Assembly (NCBI GenBank): GCA_000733355.1
Contig: JNVV01000038.1
Location: forward strand, 90,291 to 154,290
Length of the DNA stretch: 64,000 nucleotides
Reading direction: 5' to 3'
Source of the DNA: Falciphora oryzae
Taxonomy: Eukaryota > Ascomycota > Sordariomycetes > Magnaporthales > Magnaporthaceae
The notes beneath the pieces are model-generated. The model searched no databases, had not been told where the DNA came from, and saw only the letters and a program-made list of their open reading frames with translations. Positions within the stretch are counted from its first letter, which is position 1; every line of letters starts with the position of its first letter. Made by a program: the position numbers and the translations under genes. Shown in pieces: positions 11,501 through 21,082 of this stretch.

Positions 11501-13162
11501 TGGTTCTCGTACGTGCGCCTACTGGAACCTTCCCTGGAGCTGCTTGTCAATAACGAGAGGTGGCTCGAGAACCCAGACCGTCCATCTCGGCAAGAGCTTC
11601 AACTTCTCCTTTCTACAAGCCGGGTGCTGTGCGACATGGGCAAGAGAAACGAAGCCGCCTCCCTCCTCGAGTGGATGCTTATTTTGCTGGGCCCTGAGAC
11701 GCAAAAATACTCCAAGGAAAACCTGGCCCTGATTCGGTTTGCCGCGCGTGCCATGGCCTCCCCGGGACGGATCCAGGAATCGGTCGGCTTGCTGGAAGGA
11801 GCAGACGCGGCTACAACAGCTCTACCCGAGGGTGACCGAGACCGACTCGAAGTCCGGGAGCGGATGGGGCGAGCATACGTCGAAGTAAATGAGCATAAAA
11901 AGTCCATCGACACCCTCACGGACGTGCTCCGGATACGTGGAAAGAGCAAAAACGGCGACGAGTGGGGTCTGTACAGGACCCATTCGTACCTGGCAGGCGC
12001 ACACGACAAGGCGGGCAACCTCAAGCTGGCCATTGAGCACTCGGAGAAGGCCGTCGCCAGTATCCAAGCTACTCGGATCAAGCCAGACAACCCGCTTCTC
12101 CGGAACGAGCAGCACCAACTGGCTCACTTGTACCGGCGGGGCGGGCAACACGAAAGCGCCATCCGTGCATACGAGAGCCTGCTGGCCCTGGAACAGGATG
12201 TTTACAAAGAAACCGACCGGGAAGTACTTTTGACCCAGGCCTCCCTTGGCCAGGCCTACCGCGAGGCCGGAGAGCCCCGCAAAGCCGTCGAGCTCCTTGA
12301 AAAGGCGTCCGAAACGGCGTCGAAATCGCTGAAGGAAACAGCTGCCTTGGGCCTCCGGATAGATCTCGAGCTTGGGCTCGCCCATCGGGAAAGCGGCAAT
12401 CGCGAAAAGGCGATCAAGCTTCTTGAGACGGTGGAGCGCATCGAAGAAGCGACACATCCAAAGACTAGCTCCTGGCTTCTTCGGACGCAGACAGAGCTTG
12501 CAATCGCCTATCGGGAAAATGAAGACTGGGAAAAGGCAGTCAACCTGCTAGAGTTAGTGTTGCTCAGCAGTACAGAAACTCTGGACAGATATGAAAGCAA
12601 AAGCGGTCTTCGGGCAGCGCTGGAGCTTGGAATTTCCCATCGGAAAAACGGCGACCCCCTCAAGGCGGTCGAGCTGCTCCGGACAGTGGTGCAGACCAAA
12701 GCAGCCACGCTGGAGGAGACCGACAGCAGCCGGCTCAAGGCCGAGCACGAGCTCGCAATGGCGTACCTGGACCTCGGCAACACTGTAGAGGTAGCAAGAC
12801 GGCTCGAGACGACCGCCCAGATCCAAACTACAGCACTCCGGGAGACTGATAGCCGTCGACTGAGGACCGAGACACGGCTTAGCATTGCCTACTGTCTGAA
12901 CGGCAACCCAGAAAAGGCCGTGGGGGTGCTCGAGAGGGTCTGCGGCATACAGGTGACGAGGCTTGGGGAGAGCGAGCAGGAACGGATCCTGGCCGAATAT
13001 TGGCTTGCAAGCGCTTTCTTGCAAATTGGTGACCCCGGAAGGGCAGTCCAGCTGCTCCACAAGGTGGTGCGTCAAGACAAGATCAAATTTCACGAGAACG
13101 ACCGTCGACTGCTCAAGTTGAAAGGATTGCTGGATATGGCATTAAAACAAAGTGAGTGGTAG
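8516..13162 (+). pseudogene. NLR: PNP_UDP phosphorylase - NB-ARC - TPR protein, N-terminal half disrupted
   Basis: The order is that of fungal NOD-like receptors. A purine/uridine-phosphorylase-like domain is spread over three reading frames: FHIAIICVLRIELDAVE at about 8560, IKLALIVGVCGGLP at about 8780, and [20 protein letters not shown] plus [12 protein letters not shown] at about 9370-9470. An Asn/Thr/Ser/His-rich linker follows (9600-9710). Then comes an NB-ARC domain with Walker A TGLGGQGKSE (about 10085), LLVLDNADD (about 10590) and GSILITSR (about 10650), and finally about ten 42-residue TPR units to the stop at 13162. A 293-base intron (10145-10437, GTAGGT...CACAG) cleanly joins the NB-ARC halves. 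Breaks: a one-base frame loss near 8695, an in-frame TAA at 9058 where homologues read AKY, a frame change between about 9180 and 9290, and more between 9597 and 9800. The NB-ARC-TPR half (9880 onward) is open, so a shortened product is conceivable. Sequencing indels could mimic the frameshifts but not the TAA. Confidence 0.75.
9598..9712 (+). repeat. Asn/Ser/His/Thr-rich coding repeat in NLR linker
   Basis: Short direct repeats of the unit AACAGCCA(C/T)AACACC/TACC encode NSHNTTT-like units (NSHNTTTTTTTISNSHNTTT and on). Located between the phosphorylase-like and NB-ARC domains of the NLR, it is slippage-prone sequence adjacent to several of the frame changes. Confidence 0.6.
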
Positions 13163-14025
13163 TCGTTTTTTTTTTTTTTTTCGTTTATCTGCCATCTTGT
13201 GCGCTTCGTTCTGCTAACCATCATCTTTGCCGAGTGTTAGTGCAGGAGGGAACGACTAGCAGCAGAGAAAGGCGGGGGAAGTGATATGCCTCAAATGCGG
13301 AGAAGAAGGCTGCCCAGGGATTTGCGCTCTCCTCGTTGCGTAGAGGCGTGCAGCTTCTGAGGCTTGTGTGCTGGGAACATGGCTCGTACACGTTTCCCTG
13401 GCTCTTGAACCAGACCGCAAGTTACTATGCCCCTTTTCCCCCAGGTCGGTAGCGAAAACCTGCCGTTTCACGTGTTGCGAGGTCGCGGCTCAAACGAGGA
13501 ATTTGGTGGAGAGGTCATGATAAAGTTTGTCAAATGTCGGTGGATGTTTTTCCTGCTCAAAACCGGAGCTGCGCAGAGGCAAAGGTCAGTGACCCGGCTG
13601 GCGGAGGTGGCATGTTTTAGGCGTGCCCGACCAAGTCACCGCCTGGGGGACCCCTGCCTAGTCTAACCCCCTATTTTGGCCACTCCGCATAACTTCCGCT
13701 TTGGGTTCAGGGCAAGTTCAGGGCATGGGCCAGGGGCGCGGGGAGACCGCACAACGAGGCGCAGAGCATTGCCCGTTCAAAAGCTCGCATCTATATATAA
13801 ACTTGCAGAAGAAAGGGGTGAGGATCTCGCGATGCTTGGCTCGGTATATATACTGGCAAAGACTGCCAGAGGAAAAGCTTCAATCCGTTTTCCACCACCA
13901 GCTCTTCCTGTGCCTCAACTTCATCGCTCGACTCGTGACCCTCCGTCATTCCCTGCTGCCACAGTCGACATTGACGCGCCAAAACCTTCCGGCCATTCGT
14001 TGCAGATAATCGCTCCCTACCCAAC
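13163..14025. other. Intergenic region and promoter of the secreted protein gene
   Basis: No gene is seen. A T15 tract follows the NLR stop at about 13170, and two TATA-like blocks lie at 13791-13801 and 13845-13852 ahead of the next gene. Confidence 0.4.
13791..13801 (+). promoter_or_regulatory. TATA-box-like element
   Basis: CTATATATAAA lies 225 bases upstream of the start codon at 14026. A second TATATATA at 13845-13852 could serve instead. Strong TATA elements fit an inducible secreted-protein gene. Confidence 0.4.
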
Positions 14026-14805
14026 ATGAGGACTGATCTGGCATTCTTCGTCCTTGCGACGACCACGGCCGCTGCGCTGAACATGGAAGGTTTCAGCCCC
14101 GAGAAGGGTGTCCAGCCAGAATTCAGGACTTTCTACGAAGCGTGCGTAATCAAGATCCGCCCCGCCGGACCCCGTCCAGCATTGACTGACAGCGTTCCGG
14201 GTTTCTAGGCTGGTGGGCCAAGCAGACAACGCGACGGCGACAACGTCGTTCACCGACTTCTTCACCAGCGACGGCCACCAGACGACGCTCACACTCGACT
14301 GCGTTGGACCCGAGAAGATTCTCAAGTGCAAGCAGGGCTTCCTGCCGCCTGATGGAAGCAAGACTCTGACGGTGAGCATGGCCCTTGCCGACACCATCCC
14401 GACTAGAGGATAATGGACTGACGTGGATGGAAATCCCCCCTCCAGCATTTCCCCGGTAAGGCCTTCATCTTCAGCAACGATGCCAACGCGACCGTGTACG
14501 AGGTCCACGGCCGCATCGAGCACAACTTTGTCAAGGGGAACTGCTCCCAGAATATGTATGTGAGGGAAGACCACGGCAGGATTACAAGATTTGTATTGAA
14601 GAAGAACTCCTTGCTAACCTTCCGCAGCTACAAAACCCGCTACACAATCCTGAAAACCGACCAGCGCGTCGAGGCTGCGCCAAACTTGAACCCCAAGCCA
14701 CAGCACCAGGTCACCTCGTACCACGACTACTTTGTCGACCCGCCATTCGTCCCCAACGGAGTTCCCTGCGACAGTCTCAAGGGTAAGGGCAAAGGGAAGG
14801 CATGA
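14026..14805 (+). CDS. Small secreted protein, four exons
   Basis: Exons 14026-14141, 14209-14371, 14446-14555 and 14628-14805 are joined by introns with donors GTGCGT, GTGAGC and GTATGT and acceptors TAG, CAG and CAG. All phases agree and the product is 188 residues. The N-terminus MRTDLAFFVLATTTAAALNM is a signal peptide with a likely cleavage near AAA-L. The mature part is soluble, with five visible cysteines (in LTLDCVGPEKILKCKQGF, KGNCSQN and GVPCDSLKG, plus context), potential N-glycosylation sites (NAT, NCS) and a Lys/Gly-rich tail KGKGKGKA. No domain is recognised. Size, secretion signal and strong TATA elements are what one sees in secreted fungal effector or cell-surface proteins, but the role is unknown. 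It lies between two decayed genes yet is itself intact. Confidence 0.7.
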
Positions 14806-14877
14806 GTGGGCTACTGGAGGCGCCGGGAATGTGTTATCAAAAAAGCCATATTAGCAATGATCGGAAAATAGAAGCGT

Positions 14878-16778
14878 TCAACGACCAGTCCCGTCCAGAA
14901 TGTGTGCCGCAATCTTCTTGGCCAAAGCGTAGACCGTGCTCTGCGGGTGGCCCGGCGGCAGCAGTGCGAAGCCGCATCCACCACCGCCGCCGGGTCGTCA
15001 GCGCGGCCCATGCGGCACGTGCACGAGGCATGCCAGAGCGTCATGGCGCTCGCGCGGATCGTGGCGAGCAGCTGCTCGTCCGTCTCGACGGCCGGGCCGG
15101 GGAAGTACTCTTTATCGTCGGCCAGGACTGGCCGCATGGCGGGGCTGGCGAAGGCGGCCCGCATGCGCCGGTAGGCGGCCAGCGCGACGCTGACGTCAGT
15201 CGGGTCCGTCAGCCAGCGAGGGTCGACGGCGGGGCGGTCGGCCGGGTCCGCCGACTTGAGGGTGACGGTGCCGCGCGACAGGGGCGCCACCAGGCCGGCC
15301 AGGATGGAGGCGTACTGGTGGCCGTCTCGCGGCTGGCTGGTCAGCAGGTCCTTGAAGTCGCCGACGTAGCCCGCCCCGTTGAGGTACTCGATCTCGGGCC
15401 AGTCGGGCGGGAAGGCGGCATCGAGGGCGGCTCCCGCGGCGGGGGTGACGAGGTCCCGGTGAGCCTTCTCCCAGCCGAGGAAGTCGGCGATGGGGTTGGT
15501 CAGCGGGCCCCGGGCGAGCAGGGTGTAAGGCCCCGCGAACTGCGCGGCCGTGTAGAGATCGTTAGCGATGCGGGTCAGCGTCTGCATGCGCACGCGCCAC
15601 GACGGGCCGAACATGGCGTGGTCCTCCATGCCCTGCCCAACGCCGGGGCGGTTGGCTACGACGGGGATGTTGAACCTCTCGAGCTAGCCGCGGGGCCCGA
15701 CGCCCAACAGCATGAGCAGCTGCGAGCTCTGCAGCGCGCCGGCCGACAGGATGACCTCGCGGTGCGCCCTCAGGGTGTAGCTGGCGGCCGCGCCGAGTTT
15801 GCCCAGCGGCTCGGGCGAAACGACAACGCCCGTGGCCTTCTTGTCGCTGTCGAACAGGACCTTGCGCGCCAGCGTGAGCTGGTACACCTTGAGGTTGGCG
15901 CGCCCGGCCGCGGCGTTGAGGAACGAGGTCTGGCTCGAGTCGCGCTTTGCCCGTCCGGGCTCGATGGTGTTGGCGCAGTACTGGGCGCCCATGACCTGGC
16001 CGCTGTTGAAGTCGCGGGTCGGCGGGATGCCGATCTCGCCCAGGGCCGGGCCGAGCCAGGTGCCGAAGGGCTGGGCGTAGTTGGGGTACAAGACGCGCAG
16101 CGGGCCGCCTGTGGGTGAGAAGGCGGACGCGTCGCAGCCCGCGGTGGCGTTGGGGAAGCGCGTCGGGCCGGGAGGGTGGAACTCGGCGCCGCGCTCAAAG
16201 TAGGGCAGCAGGCCGTCCCAGGTGTGGCTCTCGTCACCCACGGCGTCGGCCCACTTCTGGTACGTCTGCTTGGTACCGCGCTGATAGATCATGGGGTTGC
16301 GCGCCGACGTGCCGCCCAGGCACTTACCCCCGGCGTAGTAGACCTTGCGGCCGCCGAGGCCCTCCTGCGGCTCCGTCACGATGTTCCAGTCCACCAGCGG
16401 GTTGGCGTCGAGCGGGCTGGACCCCGTGAACAGCACGCCGCCGGCCGGGGTCTGGCCGATGATGGGGTTGGTCACCTGGTAGAAGGTGCCGCCCTCGACG
16501 ACGGCCACGGTGAGGCTCTTGTTAGCGCTCAGCCGGTTCGCCAGCGTCAGGCCTGCCGTTCCGCCGCCGACAATGACGTAGCCGAAGACGGCATCTTTGC
16601 CTTCTTCTCCAGCGAGGTTGTCGAGCTGGCGCCTCTGTTCTTGGCGAAGATGCGCTTCCGGATCGCGCAATGGAGTGGCTGCTGTTAGCGCGGGCAGCCC
16701 AGGGAGGAGAAGAACGTGGAGAAGCGTTGCGATGCAGTCGAGAGTGGCCTTTTTACCTGGCTGAAAAAAAGCCTTCAA
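14878..16778 (-). pseudogene. Secreted GMC oxidoreductase (aryl-alcohol/glucose oxidase family), inactivated
   Basis: From 16778 the frame reads a hydrophobic secretion signal (about residues 12-35), the FAD-binding motif YVIVGGGTAGLTLANRLSAN, YYAGGKCLGGTSARNPMIYQ, and VILSAGALQSSQLLMLLGVG, all typical of glucose-methanol-choline flavoenzymes. It then meets an in-frame TAG at 15684-15686. The same frame continues afterwards with LERFNIPVVANRPGVGQGME and reaches the catalytic TLWHASCTCRMG. Next, the short stretch normally separating the two VVDA-like motifs is missing and the frame shifts. The shifted frame carries the conserved ending LLPPGHPQSTVYALAKKIAA and stops at 14878. Two independent lesions (nonsense and deletion with frameshift) make it a pseudogene. 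Intact members oxidise alcohols or sugars with release of hydrogen peroxide. The transposon right end of its promoter sits only about 38 bases upstream of the start codon. Confidence 0.85.
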
Positions 16779-16816
16779 GAAGAAGGACCAGTCAGGAGAG
16801 ACGTGGCTTGCGCTTA

Positions 16817-16946
16817 ATCTGTCTGTTTAGAACCAAACCACAGTGGGTCCAACGGACCAGGGTGCACTCCCACCCACCCCCCTCGTTTTGCGGTGAAAAT
16901 CGCGTTTTTTGAGGTGACGGCCTGGCCGGATCAACCAACGCGCGTT
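16817..16946 (+). repeat. Left terminal inverted repeat
   Basis: Begins ATCTGTCTGTTTAGAACC and ends near GGATCAACCAACGCGCGTT. It is nearly identical to the reverse complement of the right repeat over 130 bases; the only difference I can find is C versus T in the ACCAACG/ACTAACG block. Confidence 0.9.
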
Positions 16947-17057
16947 GTAAAAGCAGCAATACTAGAGTAAAGACCAAAATTAACGCGATTAAAGTAATGA
17001 AGCGATTCCCAATTCCGTAACGTACGTTTTTTTTGCTGATTTTCGGGTTTCGTAGCT

Positions 17058-19448
17058 ATGCCGGACCCCCGACAAAAGCGTAAAGCGCCTAATAAGGAGG
17101 CAAGCGCCTAAGAACCGACGAGACGCTTTACACGGATCATAAAGCCAACGGACCGGGCAATTACGCCGAGGATCAAGCTGAAGCTTAAGAGCACGCCGTC
17201 GCAAGCCTCCGAAGTCGCTGGGCCCGCCGTTTAGGCGCCGGAGACCGAGTTTGAGGTCGAGGAGGTGCTAGAAACCGAGAAGTCAGCACCTGAGGAGGTA
17301 CGTAAGAGAGCGCTGGTTAGGAAACGAGCTCCTGTGAAAAGAAAGGCGTTTGTGAAGGGGAAGGGCAAGGCGCCGGCGCAATTAGCAAAGGTTGCGGTGA
17401 TTTTTTCGGACCTATCCTTTTTACCGCCCTTTTCCGATACGAGCGAGTCCGAGTTTTACCCGCCTTTTTAGCACCTTACCCACCCGGTGATCGACCTTTT
17501 TAGCGACGATACTATACCCGCCAGTCAGCAAACGAGTCGCTTTAAAGCAGTAAGGGGGGTTAAAAAGGAAAAGGACGACTAACCCACGCCTAAGGCAAAG
17601 AGATTTCGCTTTAGGGCACCGCTAACGTTTCGAGCGCTTTGCGCGCCCGTAGCGCCCGCAGCGCCCGCGGCACCGATACCGGCAGCGGAAAAGCTTTTGC
17701 AGATCCGGGTATCGGTTAAGGTTACCGTGCATTTAATAAAGCCGTTTTGGTTGCCGGAAAAGAGGCTTTGGGCAAAGCCGCGCTCGATCGTTAAATTGTT
17801 AACTTTCGCAATACCTGCCGCGACGTCCTTTACCGGCGTTGATTGCGAGGGAGCCCTCGCCGAATTCGCGTCGGCCTATAAAATAACGCGCATGGTTAGG
17901 TTAAGCCGAAAGGATAACGAGGTAAAGGACGCGTTAGCGAGATACTCCAAGGCAGAATTGACGGCCGGATACAAGCTATTTCGCGTTATCGCCCCGCAAA
18001 TCGTTTCGAGCACTTTTGATTGCGATGAAGGGCTTAATAGCGTTAAATTTAATAGCTTTATTTCTAACGACGATATCTTCGAGGCGCTGATATAATACGC
18101 CAATCGCGAATTAACGATTAGCTTAGATTACTATTTCCGTTTTTAACGGAAGGAATCCAGCTCGATTTCCTATCGATCCGCATTTTCGATCGCGCCGTTT
18201 ACTCCCTTAAATAGGGTGCTCGACGATGCAGAGTTAAGCGCCCGCAACCTTTTTGGAAATCACCTATCCATTATGCGGTTAGTAAAAACGATAGCCCCGG
18301 CGGCGACCTCGATTGCCCGGAAAACGATTACTAATACAATGCGTGCAGCGTTGGAGGAAAAGAAGCAATTTGATCCGCTAATTCGGTTGTATCACGAGCT
18401 TACCGCGAGGTGGTTATATACGTTGCCGAGAGGAACTTGCAACAATTTCCGCAATACCTACGCGCCTTTTTTGTGCTTTGTTGAGCGCGTTGGCCGAGAA
18501 AAAGTTTATTACCTTTTTGGCCCAGCATAAATTTAGCGGTGGGCGGTAGCGATCCAGGCTAAAACTGCATTGCTCGAGCAGCTTTTTGCTAATATCCGGG
18601 AAGGCTTTCGGAAAAAGCAGGCCGAGGTATATAGGAAAGCTTTTGCTAATCCGGAGACGGCTATGAACTATTACCGGCCTTTCGGCGGTGGTAGTAGGCA
18701 AAAGATCGGGCTTACCTATAACAACGTTATTAATATTAATAACGACGGTATGGCTAAGCCGTTAGGCGAGTTAACTTCGCTGATTTCTAGCTTGGTACGA
18801 CGAGATCTTCCCGCAAGCGCGCAAGCAACGTTAGCGCCGGCACCGTTGCACTAAAGCATCGCAAAAAACGTTAATATATTTTGGAATTTGCAATAAACCG
18901 TTTTTGGGACCTCGTCGGCGCTAACGCTCGTTGCGCCGGCCAGCTACGAAATAAACGAGATCGCTTTACCTTTCTAATCATTTTTAGGTGGATTGCCGGA
19001 TTTTTTGCTACTTTCCCGCGGGCAAGTCGCGATTTTGCCGTCGCATTACGGCACCGAGTCTACCTAAAGAAATTAGTACCTTTTTCCTTTTTATTTATCA
19101 TTTAACGCAATAGTTCCGCTTAGTATTTTTGCGGTAAAGCTGTTTAATTCGTTTGCGGACGAGTTTGCGCGCACTTACGCTAGCGGGTCGCTTTAGCAAT
19201 ATCGAGGAATCCAAAAAACCGCTCAACGCTTTTCGAGGTACCTTTTTAACGGATTATTAAGCATTTAAGGTATCCGGGAAATGCCCGACGCATATTTCCT
19301 AGCCCTTGGCCTGCCGGCTAATTTCGTGCGGGCGTTTAAATCGTCGTTTAAAAAGCGCGTTAAAAACGAGGCCTTCCGCTTCGCCCTTAAGGCTGACGGC
19401 GACGGCGACGTGAACGAGGCCGTGCCGGGAGGAGGTTTAAGCCCTTAA
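17058..19448 (+). pseudogene. Transposon passenger ORF, RIP-inactivated, unknown function
   Basis: One reading frame runs from an ATG at 17058 to a TAA at 19446. It is interrupted by 15 stops: TAA at 17109, 17580, 18093, 18144, 18528, 18852, 18894, 18975, 19065 and 19266; TAG at 17232, 17469, 18534, 19074 and 19194. There is not a single TGA in about 797 codons. TAA and TAG arise from CAA and CAG by the CpA-to-TpA change of RIP, which fits a once-continuous gene. The N-terminal third is Lys/Arg/Pro/Ala-rich (start MPDPRQKRKAPNKEASA), which suggests a nuclear protein. The middle (about codons 220-490) is mixed alpha-like sequence with segments such as SRKDNEVKDALARYSKAELT and LYHELTARWLYTLPRGTCNN, and the end has MPDAYFLALGLPANFVRAFK. 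I do not recognise any domain. It faces the transposase tail-to-tail with 365 bases between them. Confidence 0.7.
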
Positions 19449-19813
19449 TTGTTTTAATATTTAAGCGGAATGCTTACTTACGATTAATTTTCCCCGCAAA
19501 TCCTCCTATTTAACGCGATCCTATCCAAAATCCCTTTATAAATGCCAATAACCTCGATAGCTTCCCTCCGCCACCATTTCCCACAACGCAACAAACGATA
19601 CCTTTTTCGAGCTAAAATCCTACCTACGACGATAGCTATAGCGATAAGGGTTCGATCCGGTAACAAAATGCAAAGCCCGGGCGAAATATATATAAGGAAG
19701 GTTTTTAACGATCGCTTGGAAGTCGGTACGTTAATTTACCTTAATATGCCGCTAAAAAATTTAGCATATTCTTTTTAATACAATTCCATATAATCAATTG
19801 CAGCGCCTTCTTC
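19449..19813. other. Non-coding spacer inside the transposon
   Basis: AT-rich sequence between the convergent passenger frame and the transposase. It is presumably the shared 3' region, and nothing else is seen. Confidence 0.5.
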
Positions 19814-20871
19814 CTAGCCGTTTTTCCATAGCACTTTCGCCTGTTTGAAATGCCCTTTAATCGCCTTTATACAAAATCCTCGAACGGTCGCGATATCCAG
19901 TAGGAATTGCTTAAACTCGTCCTTTGACATTTTTTCGCTTTTTTCGTATTTCCCGCAACGTTTAACAGCCGTTTTTAGGTCCTTAAAAAAAGCTTCGATC
20001 GGGTTGTAATTTGGTAAATAGGGTGGTAGAAACAGCAGCAGAACGCCAGCTTCCCGATAGGCCAACTCGACGCGAGGGTCTTTATACCAAAACGCGTTAT
20101 CCATAACTAAAATACTTTTGGGGGCAGGGAATCTATTTATGCGAGGAAATAGATCCTATTTTAGCCAAAAAAATAAACCCATTAGCGTTTGTATAGCTTT
20201 CGTATATTAATTCGCAAACGAGACCGGTGATCGAGATCGCAGGCAAGATATGAAATCGCTTCCTTCTATCGAAAGGGTGCCGTTCGTAAGGAAAAACTCC
20301 CCGCGGTGCCCAACCAGTACGCCTCGCTGCATCTCGTCGATCCAGCCCAGATTTATCGCAAAAAACGAACATTTCGGCAGTAAACGCGCTAATTTTCCTC
20401 TCCCAATTAACGCGTAACTCTTTATTTCGCTAACTAGTTACGTGGTACAGCTTTTTGTTGGACCACCCTTGTTCCTTTAGGCGCACCGAGATCGTTGGGA
20501 TCGAGACGTATACGTGCTTTTCGAGGGCCAGCCACCACTGCATTTCGTCGAGGAATAAGCAGGGTTTATCCCTAAGCAGGTCCAGTAGCGACTGGTAGTT
20601 AAGATTAGCAAACACTTCCAAAAAAACGACGTTGCGGCGGAGGGCGAGAAAGCGAGAGGCGTACGAGCAGTACCGCGTAAGGTAATTTGACGGCATTCCC
20701 AAAAGATTTCCCAGGTGGGAAAGGGTTGCTAGTGATTTTATACTTGCGCTGATAATCATAAACCCGTCGTTTATTGAGGTCAAGCGCCGCCGCTATACGT
20801 TTAGCCGGTACGCAAAGCTCGAGCAGGATGCATACGCTGTTCTTTTGCTGGATCGATAGATGTGGCGCCAT
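19814..20871 (-). pseudogene. Tc1/mariner-type DDE transposase, degraded
   Basis: From ATG 20871 the start MAPHLSIQQKNSVCILLELC and RIAAALDLNKRRVYDYQRKY is a helix-turn-helix. A second HTH part reads LLRDKPCLFLDEMQWWLALE and VSIPTISVRLKEQGWSNKKL. The catalytic core follows: MFVFCDKSGLDRRDAARRTG (first D), SILVMDNAFWYKDPRVELAY (second D) and LPPYLPNYNPIEAFFKDLK (E). Exactly 34 residues separate the second D and the E, the DD34E signature. Breaks: frame changes between the two HTH parts (near 20700) and between the HILPAISITGLVCELIYESY part and the second D (near 20130), plus an in-frame TAG after KLYHVTS. It cannot make an active enzyme. Confidence 0.85.
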
Positions 20872-20952
20872 TATATCGCTTTGCTGACCTCGTGGATTCA
20901 ATCCCGATACCGGTAGGCGCGATTTCGAGATGCATCCTCGAGCTTTGCTTTA

Positions 20953-21082
20953 AACGCGCGTTAGTTGATCCGGCCAGGCCGTCACCTCAAAAAACGCGAT
21001 TTTCACCGCAAAACGAGGGGGGTGGGTGGGAGTGCACCCTGGTCCGTTGGACCCACTGTGGTTTGGTTCTAAACAGACAGAT
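20953..21082 (-). repeat. Right terminal inverted repeat
   Basis: Inverted copy of the left end. It contains the same G/C-rich block with the run of Gs at about 21015-21030, and ends GGTTCTAAACAGACAGAT. Confidence 0.9.

Larger units (their letters stand above)
16817..21082. mobile_element. 4.27-kb TIR DNA transposon (Tc1/mariner-type) with passenger reading frame
   Basis: The element is bounded by 130-base inverted repeats (16817-16946 and 20953-21082). Inside it has a decayed DD34E transposase on the minus strand (19814-20871) and a convergent roughly 797-codon frame on the plus strand (17058-19448). The interior is visibly AT-richer and TA-dinucleotide-rich compared with the flanks, as expected after RIP. 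Tc1/mariner elements usually carry only a transposase in 1.3-2 kb, so the size and the second frame are unusual. A TA target duplication is not clear-cut: TA lies within a base of each end (flanks ...GCGCTTA and ATATCCCC...). It sits just upstream of the GMC pseudogene. Confidence 0.85.

Noticed and set aside
14802..16118. 438-codon open frame on the plus strand
   Set aside because: It lies antisense to the GMC oxidoreductase pseudogene, is Gly/Arg/Ala-rich and motif-free; it is a GC-driven shadow frame.
16817..21082. LTR retrotransposon
   Set aside because: The terminal repeats are inverted, not direct, and the core is a DDE transposase; no reverse transcriptase is seen.
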